A stretch of DNA of 64,000 nucleotides from Rhodobiaceae bacterium (GTDB taxonomy: Bacteria > Pseudomonadota > Alphaproteobacteria > Rhizobiales > Tepidamorphaceae): positions 124,001 to 188,000 of the forward strand of contig JACKJP010000005.1 in assembly GCA_020637895.1 (NCBI GenBank). The letters are read 5' to 3'. The position numbers were made by a program, and so were the translations under genes. Shown here in pieces: positions 51,069 to 60,002 of this stretch. Every line of letters begins with the position of its first letter. Within the stretch, counting starts at the first letter, position 1. Below the pieces are notes generated by a model. It was given only the letters and a program-made list of their open reading frames with translations, made no database searches and was not told the DNA's origin.

Positions 51069-53056
51069 CAATTTTCTCCTCTCCTGGATTGCTCATTTTC
51101 TGTTGCCGCGCCCGCCGCAGTGAGCATCTCGGCTGGCGCGAGGGCCGCCTTTTTGCGGACCTGAATGATGTGGATTGCGATGAGTGCGATGCCTGCGGCG
51201 GCGCCCGCGGCCTGCGCGGTGAAGATGGGGCTGATGACGGCGAAGCCTGCGATGAGCCTGAGGATTCGCGCGGGCGGTAGCAGACGTTCGACCTCGCAGC
51301 CGATGAGCGCGGTCGAGAGCAGCCAGATGGCAAAGCACAGGCGCACGATCTCGGAGACGAGCGCGATGGCGTCGAAGTCGTTGACGACGAGCAGGATGGT
51401 CGGATCGTAAACGAAGACGAACGGAATGATGAAGCCGACGATAGAGAGCTTGAGGGCGGCGATGCCGGTGCGCACGGGCTCTGAATCGGCAATGGGGGCC
51501 GCGGCGACGGCGGCGATGGCGACCGGCGGGGTGACGGCGGACAGAACGCCGAAGTAGAAGACGAAGAGATGGATCGACAGGTCCGGCACGCCCATGCGGC
51601 GCAGCGCCATGCCGAGAACCAGGACGATGATCAGATAGGCCGGCAGCGTCGGCATGCCCATGCCGAGGACGAGGCAGGAGGCGGCGGTCAGGAGCAGCGC
51701 CATCAGCAGGGACTGGTCGCCGAGCATGGCGATGGCGGTGGCAAACTTGAGACCGAGACCGGTCAGGTTGAAGATCGCGATCAGCAGGCCGATCGTGCCG
51801 ACGGCGACGATGATCTTGGCGCCGGCGATGCCGCCGAGAGCGAGCGCATGGAGCAGCCGGCCAGGATGGCGCCTGAGATCGGCGTTGATGGCAAAGCCGG
51901 AACCGATGGTGACGACGACGGCCCAGAAGCCGGCCATGGAGGCGGAGCGACCCATGGCGAGGGTGACGATGATGGCAAGGATCGGCAGGAAGAACATCAG
52001 CGACCTGAACCAGTCGCCGTCATGCAGCTTCTGGCGGTCCTTGCGCGGGATCGGCTGCAGGCCGAGGCGGCGCGCTTCGAGGCCTACGGCGACGAACAGG
52101 TTGGCGTAGTAGAAGACGGCCGGCAGGAAGGCGGCGATGGCGATGGTCTGGTAGGGCACGCCGACGAGACCGGCCATGAGGAAGGCGGCGGCGCCCATGA
52201 CGGGCGGCATGATCTGTCCGCCGGTTGAGGCGGCGGCCTCGACGCCGCCGGCGAAGGCGCCCGAGAAGCCGCGCCGCTTGATGAGCGGAATGGTGACAAC
52301 GCCGGTGCCGACGACGTTGGCGACGACCGAGCCCGACGACATGCCGAAGATGCTCGACGCGATGATGGCCGAATGGGCAGGACCGCCGCGCGTGCCGCTG
52401 GTTGCGGCCAGCGACATCCGGATCATGACCTCGCCGGCGCCGGTGCCCTCCAGCAGGGCGCCGAAGACGATGAAGATGAAGATCAGCAGGACGACGATGC
52501 CGAGCGGGGCGCCGAAGATGCCCTGCATGCCGAACCAGACGATCTCCATCGTCTGCCCGAGGGTGAAGCCGGAATGACGGAAGATCCACGGCAGGTCCTG
52601 GCCGAACAGGCAGTAGAGCAGCGTGATCAGCCCGACGCCGGCGAGCACCGAGCCGAAGACCCGGCGGGTCAGTTCCAGCAGCGACAGCACCGCCAGCAGC
52701 GCCGTCGTCTTGTCGACGGTGGAGAAGCTGACGATCAGGTTCTCCATGTCGTCGAGCTTGTAGAGGAAGTTCCAGCAGGCATAGGCGAGATTGGCCAGCA
52801 GCAGGATGTCGATCAGCCAGCCGAGCGCGGCCGCCCGGGGCCAGCGCGGGGCGATAAGTCCGGCCAGCGGCGCCGTGCACACGACGATCACCGCGCAGGC
52901 CATGAGCACGCCGGAGCGGATCAGCTCGGGCGCGACATACTGGCCGATATAGGCGACATAGATCGCATGAAGCGAGACCGCCACCGCGAGAACGGCGGCA
53001 ATTGCCTGCCAGGGCCGCGCGAACCCGTCGCGCAGGGCCAACGAAATGCCGGACAA
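51068..53056 (-). CDS. TRAP transporter fused permease (DctQM-type, TAXI system)
   Basis: A 662-residue fused permease with about 16-18 membrane helices: a four-helix small-subunit-like N-terminal part (to about residue 160) and the large DctM part. Typical DctM sequences are SSIFGMSSGSVVANVVGTGV, GGVEAAASTGGQIMPPVMGA, ASCLVLGMGMPTLPAYLIIV and FYFGVLSAVTPPVAIAAVAA. Transport is driven by an ion gradient. A TTG start at 53056 is selected since AGGGG sits five bases upstream and no ATG is in frame there. The sequence is unusually GC-rich and produces long false frames on the other strand. Confidence 0.9.
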   Translation of the reverse strand: MSGISLALRDGFARPWQAIAAVLAVAVSLHAIYVAYIGQYVAPELIRSGVLMACAVIVVCTAPLAGLIAPRWPRAAALGWLIDILLLANLAYACWNFLYKLDDMENLIVSFSTVDKTTALLAVLSLLELTRRVFGSVLAGVGLITLLYCLFGQDLPWIFRHSGFTLGQTMEIVWFGMQGIFGAPLGIVVLLIFIFIVFGALLEGTGAGEVMIRMSLAATSGTRGGPAHSAIIASSIFGMSSGSVVANVVGTGVVTIPLIKRRGFSGAFAGGVEAAASTGGQIMPPVMGAAAFLMAGLVGVPYQTIAIAAFLPAVFYYANLFVAVGLEARRLGLQPIPRKDRQKLHDGDWFRSLMFFLPILAIIVTLAMGRSASMAGFWAVVVTIGSGFAINADLRRHPGRLLHALALGGIAGAKIIVAVGTIGLLIAIFNLTGLGLKFATAIAMLGDQSLLMALLLTAASCLVLGMGMPTLPAYLIIVLVLGMALRRMGVPDLSIHLFVFYFGVLSAVTPPVAIAAVAAAPIADSEPVRTGIAALKLSIVGFIIPFVFVYDPTILLVVNDFDAIALVSEIVRLCFAIWLLSTALIGCEVERLLPPARILRLIAGFAVISPIFTAQAAGAAAGIALIAIHIIQVRKKAALAPAEMLTAAGAATENEQSRRGEN

Positions 53057-53224
53057 AATGTCCCCTCCCAATCGCTTCCTCTTGCGACACCTTTGCCGTC
53101 TACGGACGGTCTTCTTCGGTGTCAGCGCCGCTTAAACCGCATCTCGTGCGCATCAGCCGCAATCTCGGCGTCGGTCAGAACGGCGTGACGTTGGCGACCA
53201 GCTCGGATTTGCTGGTTTCGCAGC

Positions 53225-53953
53225 TTAATTTCCGAGCTTTCCTCCGCGCGCTCGCGAGCGTTCCTGCCCGACGAGACCTTTTCTTGTTTCACTGGAGATA
53301 GGCGCTGCTACCGCCGCGGCGGCCATGTCAGTGAGATTGTCAATTGCGCGATCGAAGTTGAATTCGCGGCGTTCAAGGCGCCGGCGCGACATCACATCTT
53401 CGATATTGGCAACGCCCGCCGTTATGAGTACCGCGACCATGGCGAAGCGCTGCCGCATGATCCGCTCGGGCACGTGATCGAGCAGCCGCGCCATCAGGGC
53501 CGACACACGCTGGATGCCGTGATCGTATTTGCCTGCGACACGCTGATCGATGGTCGGCCCCTTTGAGCGGTGCATCTCGACCAGAAAACGATTGTAGTAG
53601 TTCGGTTCGTCGCTGTTTCGCGCAGGCTCGCTGAGCGGAATGACGACTGCCGAAACCAGGGTCCGCAGGTCCCCTTCCCGGCCGTCGGCGAGAATGTCGT
53701 CGACCATCGCCGAACGCCGCCGGTCGATGGCGCCCATGCGCCATTTGAGGATTTCGTCGATCAGCGCCTCACGCGATCCGAAATGGTATTGCAACGCCGA
53801 TTCATTGCGCTGGCCGGCCTCGTGCGTGATCTGTCTCAGCGACGCTCCCTCGACGCCGTGAAGCGCAAACATCTTCTCGGCCGCGACGAGCAGTTTTCTG
53901 CGCGTTCCGGTCGGGGCATCGGCGGCATCAGCAATTTGCACGGGCTCGTCCAT
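53225..53953 (-). CDS. TetR family transcriptional regulator
   Basis: A 242-residue regulator. The N-terminal HTH (TRRKLLVAAEKMFALHGVEG, ASLRQITHEAGQRNESALQY, HFGSREALIDEIL) is typical TetR; the C-terminal ligand domain is helical and resembles DUF1956-type members. The ATG at 53953 lies two bases from the edge of a 41-bp operator-like element, so autorepression is likely. The element is mirrored before the divergent sulfatase gene. The TRAP permease start lies 168 bp downstream, so it probably controls both import and catabolism. No strong ribosome site precedes the ATG. Confidence 0.9.
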   Translation of the reverse strand: MDEPVQIADAADAPTGTRRKLLVAAEKMFALHGVEGASLRQITHEAGQRNESALQYHFGSREALIDEILKWRMGAIDRRRSAMVDDILADGREGDLRTLVSAVVIPLSEPARNSDEPNYYNRFLVEMHRSKGPTIDQRVAGKYDHGIQRVSALMARLLDHVPERIMRQRFAMVAVLITAGVANIEDVMSRRRLERREFNFDRAIDNLTDMAAAAVAAPISSETRKGLVGQERSRARGGKLGN

Positions 53954-53955
53954 AT

Positions 53956-53996
53956 ATTTAATGGGATCACATTAACAAATTAATGTCTACTCATTA
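53956..53996 (-). promoter_or_regulatory. Operator arm before tetR (mirror element)
   Basis: Contains two TAATG-N6-CATTA dyads at 53959-53974 and 53981-53996, 22 bp apart (about two helical turns). Read on the minus strand, it matches the plus-strand arm at 54055-54095 in 34 of 41 positions. It ends two bases before the tetR ATG, so binding would block that gene's start. Confidence 0.7.
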
Positions 53997-54054
53997 TTTT
54001 TGACGGACGCCTTCAGTTTTTCAGGTGAAAAAATTGATGCGATATGCCTCATTT

Positions 54055-54095
54055 TAATGACTAGACATTAATTATCTAATGTGCTGGCATTAAAT
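54055..54095 (+). promoter_or_regulatory. Operator arm before the sulfatase gene (mirror element)
   Basis: Two TAATG-N6-CATTA dyads at 54055-54070 and 54077-54092, again 22 bp apart. The first, TAATGACTAGACATTA, is close to perfectly palindromic. It lies 73 bp before the sulfatase ATG and is the inverted copy of the arm at tetR. The adjacent TetR protein is the obvious candidate binder. Confidence 0.7.
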
Positions 54096-54168
54096 GCAAG
54101 GGAGCGAAGATGGCGGATCGCATGCGGTTCCGGCACGCTCCGAACCAAGAAAAGCGAAAGGTGAGGAA

Positions 54169-56427
54169 ATGCCGACAGGAGCGGAATTCAGCGGTGTGAT
54201 GGGCCGCACCTATGGCGAGTCCCGGGAGAGCTGGGAGACGGGCGAAAGGAAAGCACCCGCCGGTGCCCCTGACGTCATCTTCATCCTGCTCGACGACGTC
54301 GGGTTTTCCGACATGGGGTGCTACGGTTCGGAGATCGCGACGCCGAACATGGACCGTCTTGCAAAGGGCGGCGCGCACTACACCAATTTCCATGTGACGG
54401 CGATGTGCTCGCCAACGCGCGCGGCCCTGTTGACCGGACGAAACTCCCATTCGGTCGGCATGGGCGTCATTTCCGAATGGGCGGCCGGCTTTCCGGGCTA
54501 CCGCGGCATGGTTACGCCGCGCGCCGCGACCATCGCGGAAATCTTGCGTGAACACGCCTACAACACGATGGCCGTCGGTAAATGGCACCTGACGCCGATG
54601 AAGGAAGTCGGTGCCGCCGGGCCATTCGGCAACTGGCCGCTCGGCAAGGGATTTGAACGCTGGTACGGGTTCCAGGGCGCCTACACCAATCAGTGGAATC
54701 CCGAACTCTACCGCGACAACCAGCCAATCGCGACGCCTGATCGGGACGACTATCACCTCAGCGAGGACATGATCGATCAGGCGATCCACTATGTGGAGAA
54801 CCAGAAAGCCTCAGCTCCCGACCGCCCCTACTTCCTCTATGTCGCCTTCGGTGCCGCGCATTGGCCGCACCACGTGCCGCGACACTTCATCGAGAAGTAC
54901 AAGGGTCGCTACGCAAAGGGCTGGAGTGCTATTCGCGAAGAGCGGTACGAGCGCCAGAAAGAGATGGGCCTCATTCCCGCAGATACGGCGCTGCCTGCCC
55001 CCAATCCCGGTGTTCCGGAATGGTCCGAACTCAACGATGACGAGCGCGCGTTCTGCGAGCGCTCGCAGGAAGTGTATGCCGGTTTCGTCGAGCACACGGA
55101 CCAGCAGATCGGGCGACTGGTCGACTTCATCGAAAAGCGCGGGCGTCTGAACAACACGCTCATCGTGCTGCTGTCGGACAACGGGGCGAGCCCCGAGGGC
55201 GGCCCGCTCGGCACGATCTCGCTCAATCCGCGAAAGCACCTCTATCACGGCGCGGAATCTGCCGAAGAACGCGCCGCGGCGCTCGACAAGCTTGGCGGGA
55301 AAGAGACCTACCCGCATTATGCCTTCGGCTGGGCGCAGACCAGCAACACGCCGCTGCGCTGGTACAAGATGAATACCTATGGCGGCGGCGTGCGTTCGCC
55401 ACTGATCGTCCACTGGCCGGCGAAAGTCGCCGCAGGCGGGCGCCTGACGCAATATCATCATGTCGTCGACATCGTGCCGACGGTGCTGGACATCCTGGAT
55501 ATCAAGGCCCCGGATACCTATCGCGGGATCGAGCAGATGCCGGTGCAGGGCGTCAGCATGAAATACACCTTCGATGCGCCAACGGCGCCAACGCAGAAGG
55601 AGACCCAGTTCTTCGAACTCGCCGGCGATCGGGCGATCTGGCACAAGGGCTGGAAGGCCGTCGTGCGGCATTCCGCCGGCGTCGACTTCGATGCCGACAA
55701 CTGGGAGCTTTTCAACCTCGATGTCGACTTCTCCGAAAGTGACGACCTTTCCAAGACCCATCCGGAAAAGCTCGACGATCTCATTGAGATGTGGTGGAAG
55801 GAAGCCGAGGCGTTGGGCGCCCTGCCGCTCGACGACAAATGGCCGGCACGCTCATACAAGGCGCCCGGTTCGGAACCCCGGCTCTCCTACACGCTCTATC
55901 CCGGCGTTGAAAACATCGACAGGATCATGGCGCCGGACATCTTTCGCCGTTCCTACACGATCGACGCCGACGTCGACATTCCCGACGAAGGCGCCGAAGG
56001 CGTGCTTCTGGCGTTCGGCACCTCGCTTGCCGGTTACAGCTTCTATGTGAAGGATGGCAGGCTGGTGCACGAATTCAACTTCTCTGAATTCAGGCGTCAG
56101 TCCGTTACCTCCGACACCAAGGTGACGCCCGGCCGCCATACGCTCAGCTATCACTTCGAAGCCCGCGACGAAGGCGGCGGCATCGGCACCCTGAAGGTCG
56201 ACGGCAAGGCCGCCGGTTCCGTCGAGGTGCCGAAAGTCTGGCCGCTCCGTGCCGTGCAGGGCGGCCTGACCTGTGGTCGCGATACCGGCCTCACGGTCAG
56301 CGATGCCTATAAGCGCCCCTTTGCCTTCACCGGGACGATCCGCACGGTTTCGGTCAAACTTGACGAGGAAATGAAAGGCGACCCCAACGCGAATGTGTCC
56401 GGCTGGCCACCACCGATCTCGCGGTAG
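54169..56427 (+). CDS. Arylsulfatase family enzyme (Cys-type)
   Basis: A 752-residue sulfatase that hydrolyses sulfate esters. Metal-binding Asp pair D42-D43 (FILLDDVGFSDMGCYG), the formylglycine signature with Cys80 in MCSPTRAALLTGR, and VGKWHLTP are present; LLSDNGASPEGG carries the C-terminal metal site. A beta-rich C-terminal region (from about residue 560) is longer than in small arylsulfatases. There is no signal peptide, so it acts in the cytosol, consistent with the TRAP importer and the adjacent maturase. ATG 54169 follows GTGAGGAA. First gene of the plus-strand cluster. Confidence 0.93.
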   Translation: MPTGAEFSGVMGRTYGESRESWETGERKAPAGAPDVIFILLDDVGFSDMGCYGSEIATPNMDRLAKGGAHYTNFHVTAMCSPTRAALLTGRNSHSVGMGVISEWAAGFPGYRGMVTPRAATIAEILREHAYNTMAVGKWHLTPMKEVGAAGPFGNWPLGKGFERWYGFQGAYTNQWNPELYRDNQPIATPDRDDYHLSEDMIDQAIHYVENQKASAPDRPYFLYVAFGAAHWPHHVPRHFIEKYKGRYAKGWSAIREERYERQKEMGLIPADTALPAPNPGVPEWSELNDDERAFCERSQEVYAGFVEHTDQQIGRLVDFIEKRGRLNNTLIVLLSDNGASPEGGPLGTISLNPRKHLYHGAESAEERAAALDKLGGKETYPHYAFGWAQTSNTPLRWYKMNTYGGGVRSPLIVHWPAKVAAGGRLTQYHHVVDIVPTVLDILDIKAPDTYRGIEQMPVQGVSMKYTFDAPTAPTQKETQFFELAGDRAIWHKGWKAVVRHSAGVDFDADNWELFNLDVDFSESDDLSKTHPEKLDDLIEMWWKEAEALGALPLDDKWPARSYKAPGSEPRLSYTLYPGVENIDRIMAPDIFRRSYTIDADVDIPDEGAEGVLLAFGTSLAGYSFYVKDGRLVHEFNFSEFRRQSVTSDTKVTPGRHTLSYHFEARDEGGGIGTLKVDGKAAGSVEVPKVWPLRAVQGGLTCGRDTGLTVSDAYKRPFAFTGTIRTVSVKLDEEMKGDPNANVSGWPPPISR

Positions 56428-56452
56428 CGGCAGCGCCGGGACAACACGAAAC

Positions 56453-57697
56453 ATGAACTCCCCTCTTCCCTTTCACCTGCTTGCCAAGCCGACGGGCGCG
56501 GTCTGCAATCTGGACTGCAAGTACTGCTTCTACCTGAGCAAGGAGACGCTCTATCCCGAGAGCCCGTCGCGGATGAGCGACGATGTGCTGGAGACGTATG
56601 TCCGGCAGTTGCTGGCCGCCCAGCGCGGGCTGCCGGAAGTGTCCGTCTCATGGCAGGGCGGCGAGCCGACGCTGATGGGGCTCGACTTCTTCCGCCGGGC
56701 CGTGGCCGTGGTGGAGCGCTACAAGGCACCGGGTCAGCGGGTCCAGCACACGATGCAGACCAACGGCGTGCTGCTCAACGACGAATGGGCGGCCTTTCTG
56801 AAAGAGCACGACTTCCTCGTCGGGCTCAGCATCGACGGGCCGAAGGCCATGCACGACGCCTATCGCGTCGCCAAGGGCGGCCAGGGTACGTACGAGCAGG
56901 TCATGCGGGCCTGGAAGGGGCTGAGCCGCCATGGCGTGGAGACCAATATCCTGTGCACGGTCCACGCCGCCAATGGCGATCATGGGCTAGATGTCTACCG
57001 GTTCTTCCGCGACGAGCTCGGCGCCAAGTTCATCCAGTTCATCCCGATCGTGGAACGGGCTGACGAGAACACCATCGAAAAGGCCAGTGATGGCTGGGGC
57101 GCGCGCAGGGACGGCGAGCGGCCCTTTTACAGCCAGCACGGCGATCTGGTGACGGAACGGTCAGTGCGGCCAGACCAGTATGGCCGGTTCCTCAGCGACA
57201 TCTTTGACGAGTGGATCAAGGCCGATGTCGGCACGATCTTCGTTCAGTCGTTCGACGCGGCACTTGCCAACTGGATCGGCCAGCCGAGCATGTGCATCTT
57301 CTCGCCGACCTGCGGCAATGCGCTGGCGCTGGAGCACAATGGCGATCTTTATGCCTGCGACCACTATGTCGAGCCGGACTACCTGCTCGGCAACATTGCC
57401 GATACCGACATGGCAGAAATGGTCATCTCGCCAAGGCAGCGGCAGTTCGGACGCGACAAGCTCGACACCCTGCCCCGCCAGTGCCGCGAATGCGAGGTGC
57501 TCTTTGCCTGCTATGGCGAATGCCCGCGCAACCGCTTCCTGAAAACCGAGGACGGCGAGCCGGGCCTCAACTATCTCTGTGCGGGTTACAGGCAATTCTT
57601 CAATCATGTCGACCGGCCCATGCAGATCATGGCTGGCCTGCTCAGCGAGGGCCGTTTCGCCGACGAGATCATGGGGATGCAGCCGGATCAGGCGTGA
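56453..57697 (+). CDS. Anaerobic-type sulfatase-maturating radical SAM enzyme (anSME)
   Basis: Converts the active-site Cys of a sulfatase to formylglycine without oxygen. The 414-residue product has the radical SAM motif C18-x3-C22-x2-C25 (CNLDCKYCFYLSK), SWQGGEPTLMG, and the SPASM domain with extra cluster cysteines (CIFSPTCGNALALEHNGDLY, CDHYVEP, QCRECEVLFACYGECPRNR). ATG 56453 begins the normal MNSPLPFHLLAKPTGAVCN start, 25 bp after the sulfatase stop. The partner sulfatase has the Cys-type signature, so the pairing is coherent. Confidence 0.94.
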   Translation: MNSPLPFHLLAKPTGAVCNLDCKYCFYLSKETLYPESPSRMSDDVLETYVRQLLAAQRGLPEVSVSWQGGEPTLMGLDFFRRAVAVVERYKAPGQRVQHTMQTNGVLLNDEWAAFLKEHDFLVGLSIDGPKAMHDAYRVAKGGQGTYEQVMRAWKGLSRHGVETNILCTVHAANGDHGLDVYRFFRDELGAKFIQFIPIVERADENTIEKASDGWGARRDGERPFYSQHGDLVTERSVRPDQYGRFLSDIFDEWIKADVGTIFVQSFDAALANWIGQPSMCIFSPTCGNALALEHNGDLYACDHYVEPDYLLGNIADTDMAEMVISPRQRQFGRDKLDTLPRQCRECEVLFACYGECPRNRFLKTEDGEPGLNYLCAGYRQFFNHVDRPMQIMAGLLSEGRFADEIMGMQPDQA

Positions 57698-57751
57698 CGC
57701 CAGAGCTGTCGAAAATGGTCCCACCATACTTGCAATCTCAACTATGATCCC

Positions 57752-57791
57752 GGATTATCTGACGAATGAACGGCGGTTCAATCGATAATCC
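57752..57791 (+). repeat. Nested inverted repeat between maturase and aldolase genes
   Basis: Outer arms GGATTATC and GATAATCC (perfect eight bases) enclose inner arms TGAAC and GTTCA around GGCG. It could fold in the mRNA or be a protein site. No U-tract follows, and a good ribosome site for the aldolase gene starts 16 bases later. Confidence 0.5.
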
Positions 57792-57819
57792 GCCGCGCCA
57801 GATCTGAAGGGAGAAACCG

Positions 57820-58578
57820 TTGAGCGTCATGCGCGAGCTTCTTGCCGGAGGCGGCCTCGCCCTCGGCGGATGGATGACTATTGGACATCCGGCAGTCGCC
57901 GCCTCCTACGCCGCGGCCGGACATCGCTGGACAGGAATTGACCTGCAGCATGGCGCGATCACGGAGGCCGATCTTGCGACACTGCTGCCCATGCTGCGCG
58001 GGATGGGTCTGGGCACAATCGTTCGCGTTCCCTGGAATACGCCATCGGCGGTCATGCGGGCGCTCGATCTGGGCGCGGAGGGCATAATCGCGCCGATGGT
58101 CGATACCGCGGAAGATGCACAGAAGCTGGTGGATGCCGCGCGCTACCCGCCAGCCGGTGGCAGGTCATGGGGCCCTGTCTTTCAGGCCTACCCGACACCG
58201 GAGGCCGCCAACAATGACATCATTGTCCTGCCGATGATCGAGACGGCGGAAGGCCTCGCGAACGTCGAGGCCATCGTCAATGTCGAGGGCGTCGACGGCG
58301 TCTTCATCGGACCGGTCGACCTTTCGCTGGCGCTCAACCTGACGCGCGAGGATGCGCTGAGCGAAGCGCAGGCGCTGACCAAACACTATCCGCCGATCGT
58401 CGCGGCAACCGAAGCTGCCGGCAAATTCGTCGCCAGCGTCGCCTACAACGCGCAGCACGCGCAATCCTGCGTCGACAAGGGTATGCGGCTCCTGTGCGTC
58501 GGCAGCGATCGCGGTCATCTGACAAAGGGCATGACCGCCGAAATCGCGGCGCTCAAGGACATCAGGCCGAAAGCATAA
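57820..58578 (+). CDS. HpcH/HpaI-family aldolase
   Basis: A 252-residue class II pyruvate aldolase-like TIM barrel. Motifs LALGGWMTIGHPAVAASYAA, WTGIDLQHG, VRVPWN, GAEGIIAPMVDTAEDAQKLV, MIETAEGLANVEAIV and VDGVFIGPVDLSLALN with metal-binding Glu/Asp are all in order. It resembles 4-hydroxy-2-oxovalerate/2-keto-3-deoxy acid aldolases that release pyruvate, but the exact substrate is open. The TTG start is preferred since AAGGGAG lies six bases before it. It opens the second part of the cluster, 27 bp before the ferredoxin gene. Confidence 0.9.
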   Translation: MSVMRELLAGGGLALGGWMTIGHPAVAASYAAAGHRWTGIDLQHGAITEADLATLLPMLRGMGLGTIVRVPWNTPSAVMRALDLGAEGIIAPMVDTAEDAQKLVDAARYPPAGGRSWGPVFQAYPTPEAANNDIIVLPMIETAEGLANVEAIVNVEGVDGVFIGPVDLSLALNLTREDALSEAQALTKHYPPIVAATEAAGKFVASVAYNAQHAQSCVDKGMRLLCVGSDRGHLTKGMTAEIAALKDIRPKA

Positions 58579-58605
58579 AGCAGCGCAAATACAGGAAGAC
58601 AATCA

Positions 58606-58803
58606 GTGAAGATCACGATCAACTATGATGGATGCATAGGCGCGGGAGAATGCGTCATGGCGGCACCCGAAGTCTTCGACCTCAGCGACGAAGCCGTCGT
58701 CGTGCTCAAAGACGACAGTCCGGCCGCAGCACTACATGAAAAGGTCAGGGCGGCAGCGCGCGCATGCCCTGCCGCGATCATCGTGATCGAAGACGACGAA
58801 TAG
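58606..58803 (+). CDS. Small 3Fe-4S ferredoxin (P450 partner)
   Basis: A 65-residue ferredoxin with Cys10, Cys16 and Cys54 in CIGAGEC and ACPAAII. The missing fourth Cys and small size fit [3Fe-4S] ferredoxins that donate electrons to bacterial P450s. GTG start. It is directly followed (20 bp) by a P450 gene. No ferredoxin reductase is in the cluster, so electrons must come through a reductase encoded elsewhere. Confidence 0.93.
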   Translation: MKITINYDGCIGAGECVMAAPEVFDLSDEAVVVLKDDSPAAALHEKVRAAARACPAAIIVIEDDE

Positions 58804-58823
58804 GCACGGCACAGGAACGCAGG

Positions 58824-60002
58824 ATGATCATCGACCTTTACTCCCAGGCCATCTTCGACAATCCCTACCCCTATCTGGAACAGATCCGGGCGCAGGGACC
58901 CGTCGTGCGCCACGACGAGCTCGGCGCATGGATGGTGACGAGCGACAAGCTCATTCGTCAGATCATGATGAAGCCGGACGTTTTCTCGATGGAAGGTTCG
59001 CCCATCCAGATGCTGTTCGGGCGAGAGGCTTTCATCTCTATCGATGATCGGGCCGTACACAATGCCATGCGTGGCGCGTGGGCCGAGGCATTCCGCCGGG
59101 AATCGCTCGATCGCCTGATACCGATGATCAACGATACGATCGACATGTTGTGGACGCCGGTGCTCGAGCGACTGCGCCGTGGCGAAACGGTCGATGTCGC
59201 CGCCGATTTCTGCCGCGACCTTCCGGCATATGTCATCGCGAGCATGCTGGGCGTCGACAAAAGCGACCGTCCGAACATCGTTCGCTGGAGCGATGAAATG
59301 GGAGCGGCCGTCATCTCCAAGCCGATGGCCGATGGATCGCGCAGCCCCGAATGGGTGCGCGGCGAGGAAGCCAAGGCCGAACTCGCCCGGTTCCTGCGCA
59401 ACAAGATCGAGGCGGTGCGCAAGAAGCCCGATAACGGTCTCATCTCCCAGCTGGTCAATGCTGAAGTTGGCGCGACAATGAGTGAAAACTCGCTCATTGA
59501 AAACTGCCGGCAGCTTCTCTTTGGCGGCAACGAGACGACGGCGAAATGGCTGTCCCACATCTTCGTCGTGCTGGCCAAACACCCTCAGGTCCGGCACGAG
59601 GTTGCCAGGAACCCGGAACTGATCCCGGCGGCGGCCGAGGAAGTCATGCGCTGGGAACCGGTCGTTCATCGCTCGCACCGCGTCGTTGCGACCGACGACG
59701 CCATGATCGGCGACCAGAAGGTTTCAAAGGGTGATCTGGTTATTCTCTTCCTGGGCGCCGCGAACCGCGATCCGGAGCGGCATCCCGATCCGCAGCGTTT
59801 CGATATCCACCGCGAGCAGAAATCGCATCTCGGCTTCGGCGTCGGCCTGCATTCCTGCCTCGGCGTCAATCTGGCGCGGCAGGAGGTAAGGCTTGCCTTC
59901 GAGCGGATACTCGCCGACCTGCCGGATTACGAGCTCGTCGATCAGCCGCGCTATGGCGGATTGGGCCTGAGGGGACCGAGCGACGTGATGGTCGCGGCGT
60001 GA
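58824..60002 (+). CDS. Cytochrome P450
   Basis: A soluble bacterial P450 of 392 residues. The heme-binding loop HLGFGVGLHSCLGVNLARQE has Cys345; the E-x-x-R motif is EEVMR; the I-helix reads LLFGGNETTAKW, with G-G-x-E-T in place of the common A-G-x-D-T. ATG 58824 gives MIIDLYSQAIFDNPYPYLEQ. It uses the upstream 3Fe-4S ferredoxin and overlaps the cyclase gene by four bases. Hydroxylation or O-demethylation of the desulfated substrate is inferred from context. Confidence 0.94.
   Translation: MIIDLYSQAIFDNPYPYLEQIRAQGPVVRHDELGAWMVTSDKLIRQIMMKPDVFSMEGSPIQMLFGREAFISIDDRAVHNAMRGAWAEAFRRESLDRLIPMINDTIDMLWTPVLERLRRGETVDVAADFCRDLPAYVIASMLGVDKSDRPNIVRWSDEMGAAVISKPMADGSRSPEWVRGEEAKAELARFLRNKIEAVRKKPDNGLISQLVNAEVGATMSENSLIENCRQLLFGGNETTAKWLSHIFVVLAKHPQVRHEVARNPELIPAAAEEVMRWEPVVHRSHRVVATDDAMIGDQKVSKGDLVILFLGAANRDPERHPDPQRFDIHREQKSHLGFGVGLHSCLGVNLARQEVRLAFERILADLPDYELVDQPRYGGLGLRGPSDVMVAA

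Noticed and set aside
52020..53090. 356-codon minus-strand frame in another phase of the TRAP permease gene
   Set aside because: Extremely Arg-rich product; the membrane-protein frame in the same DNA is clearly the real one.
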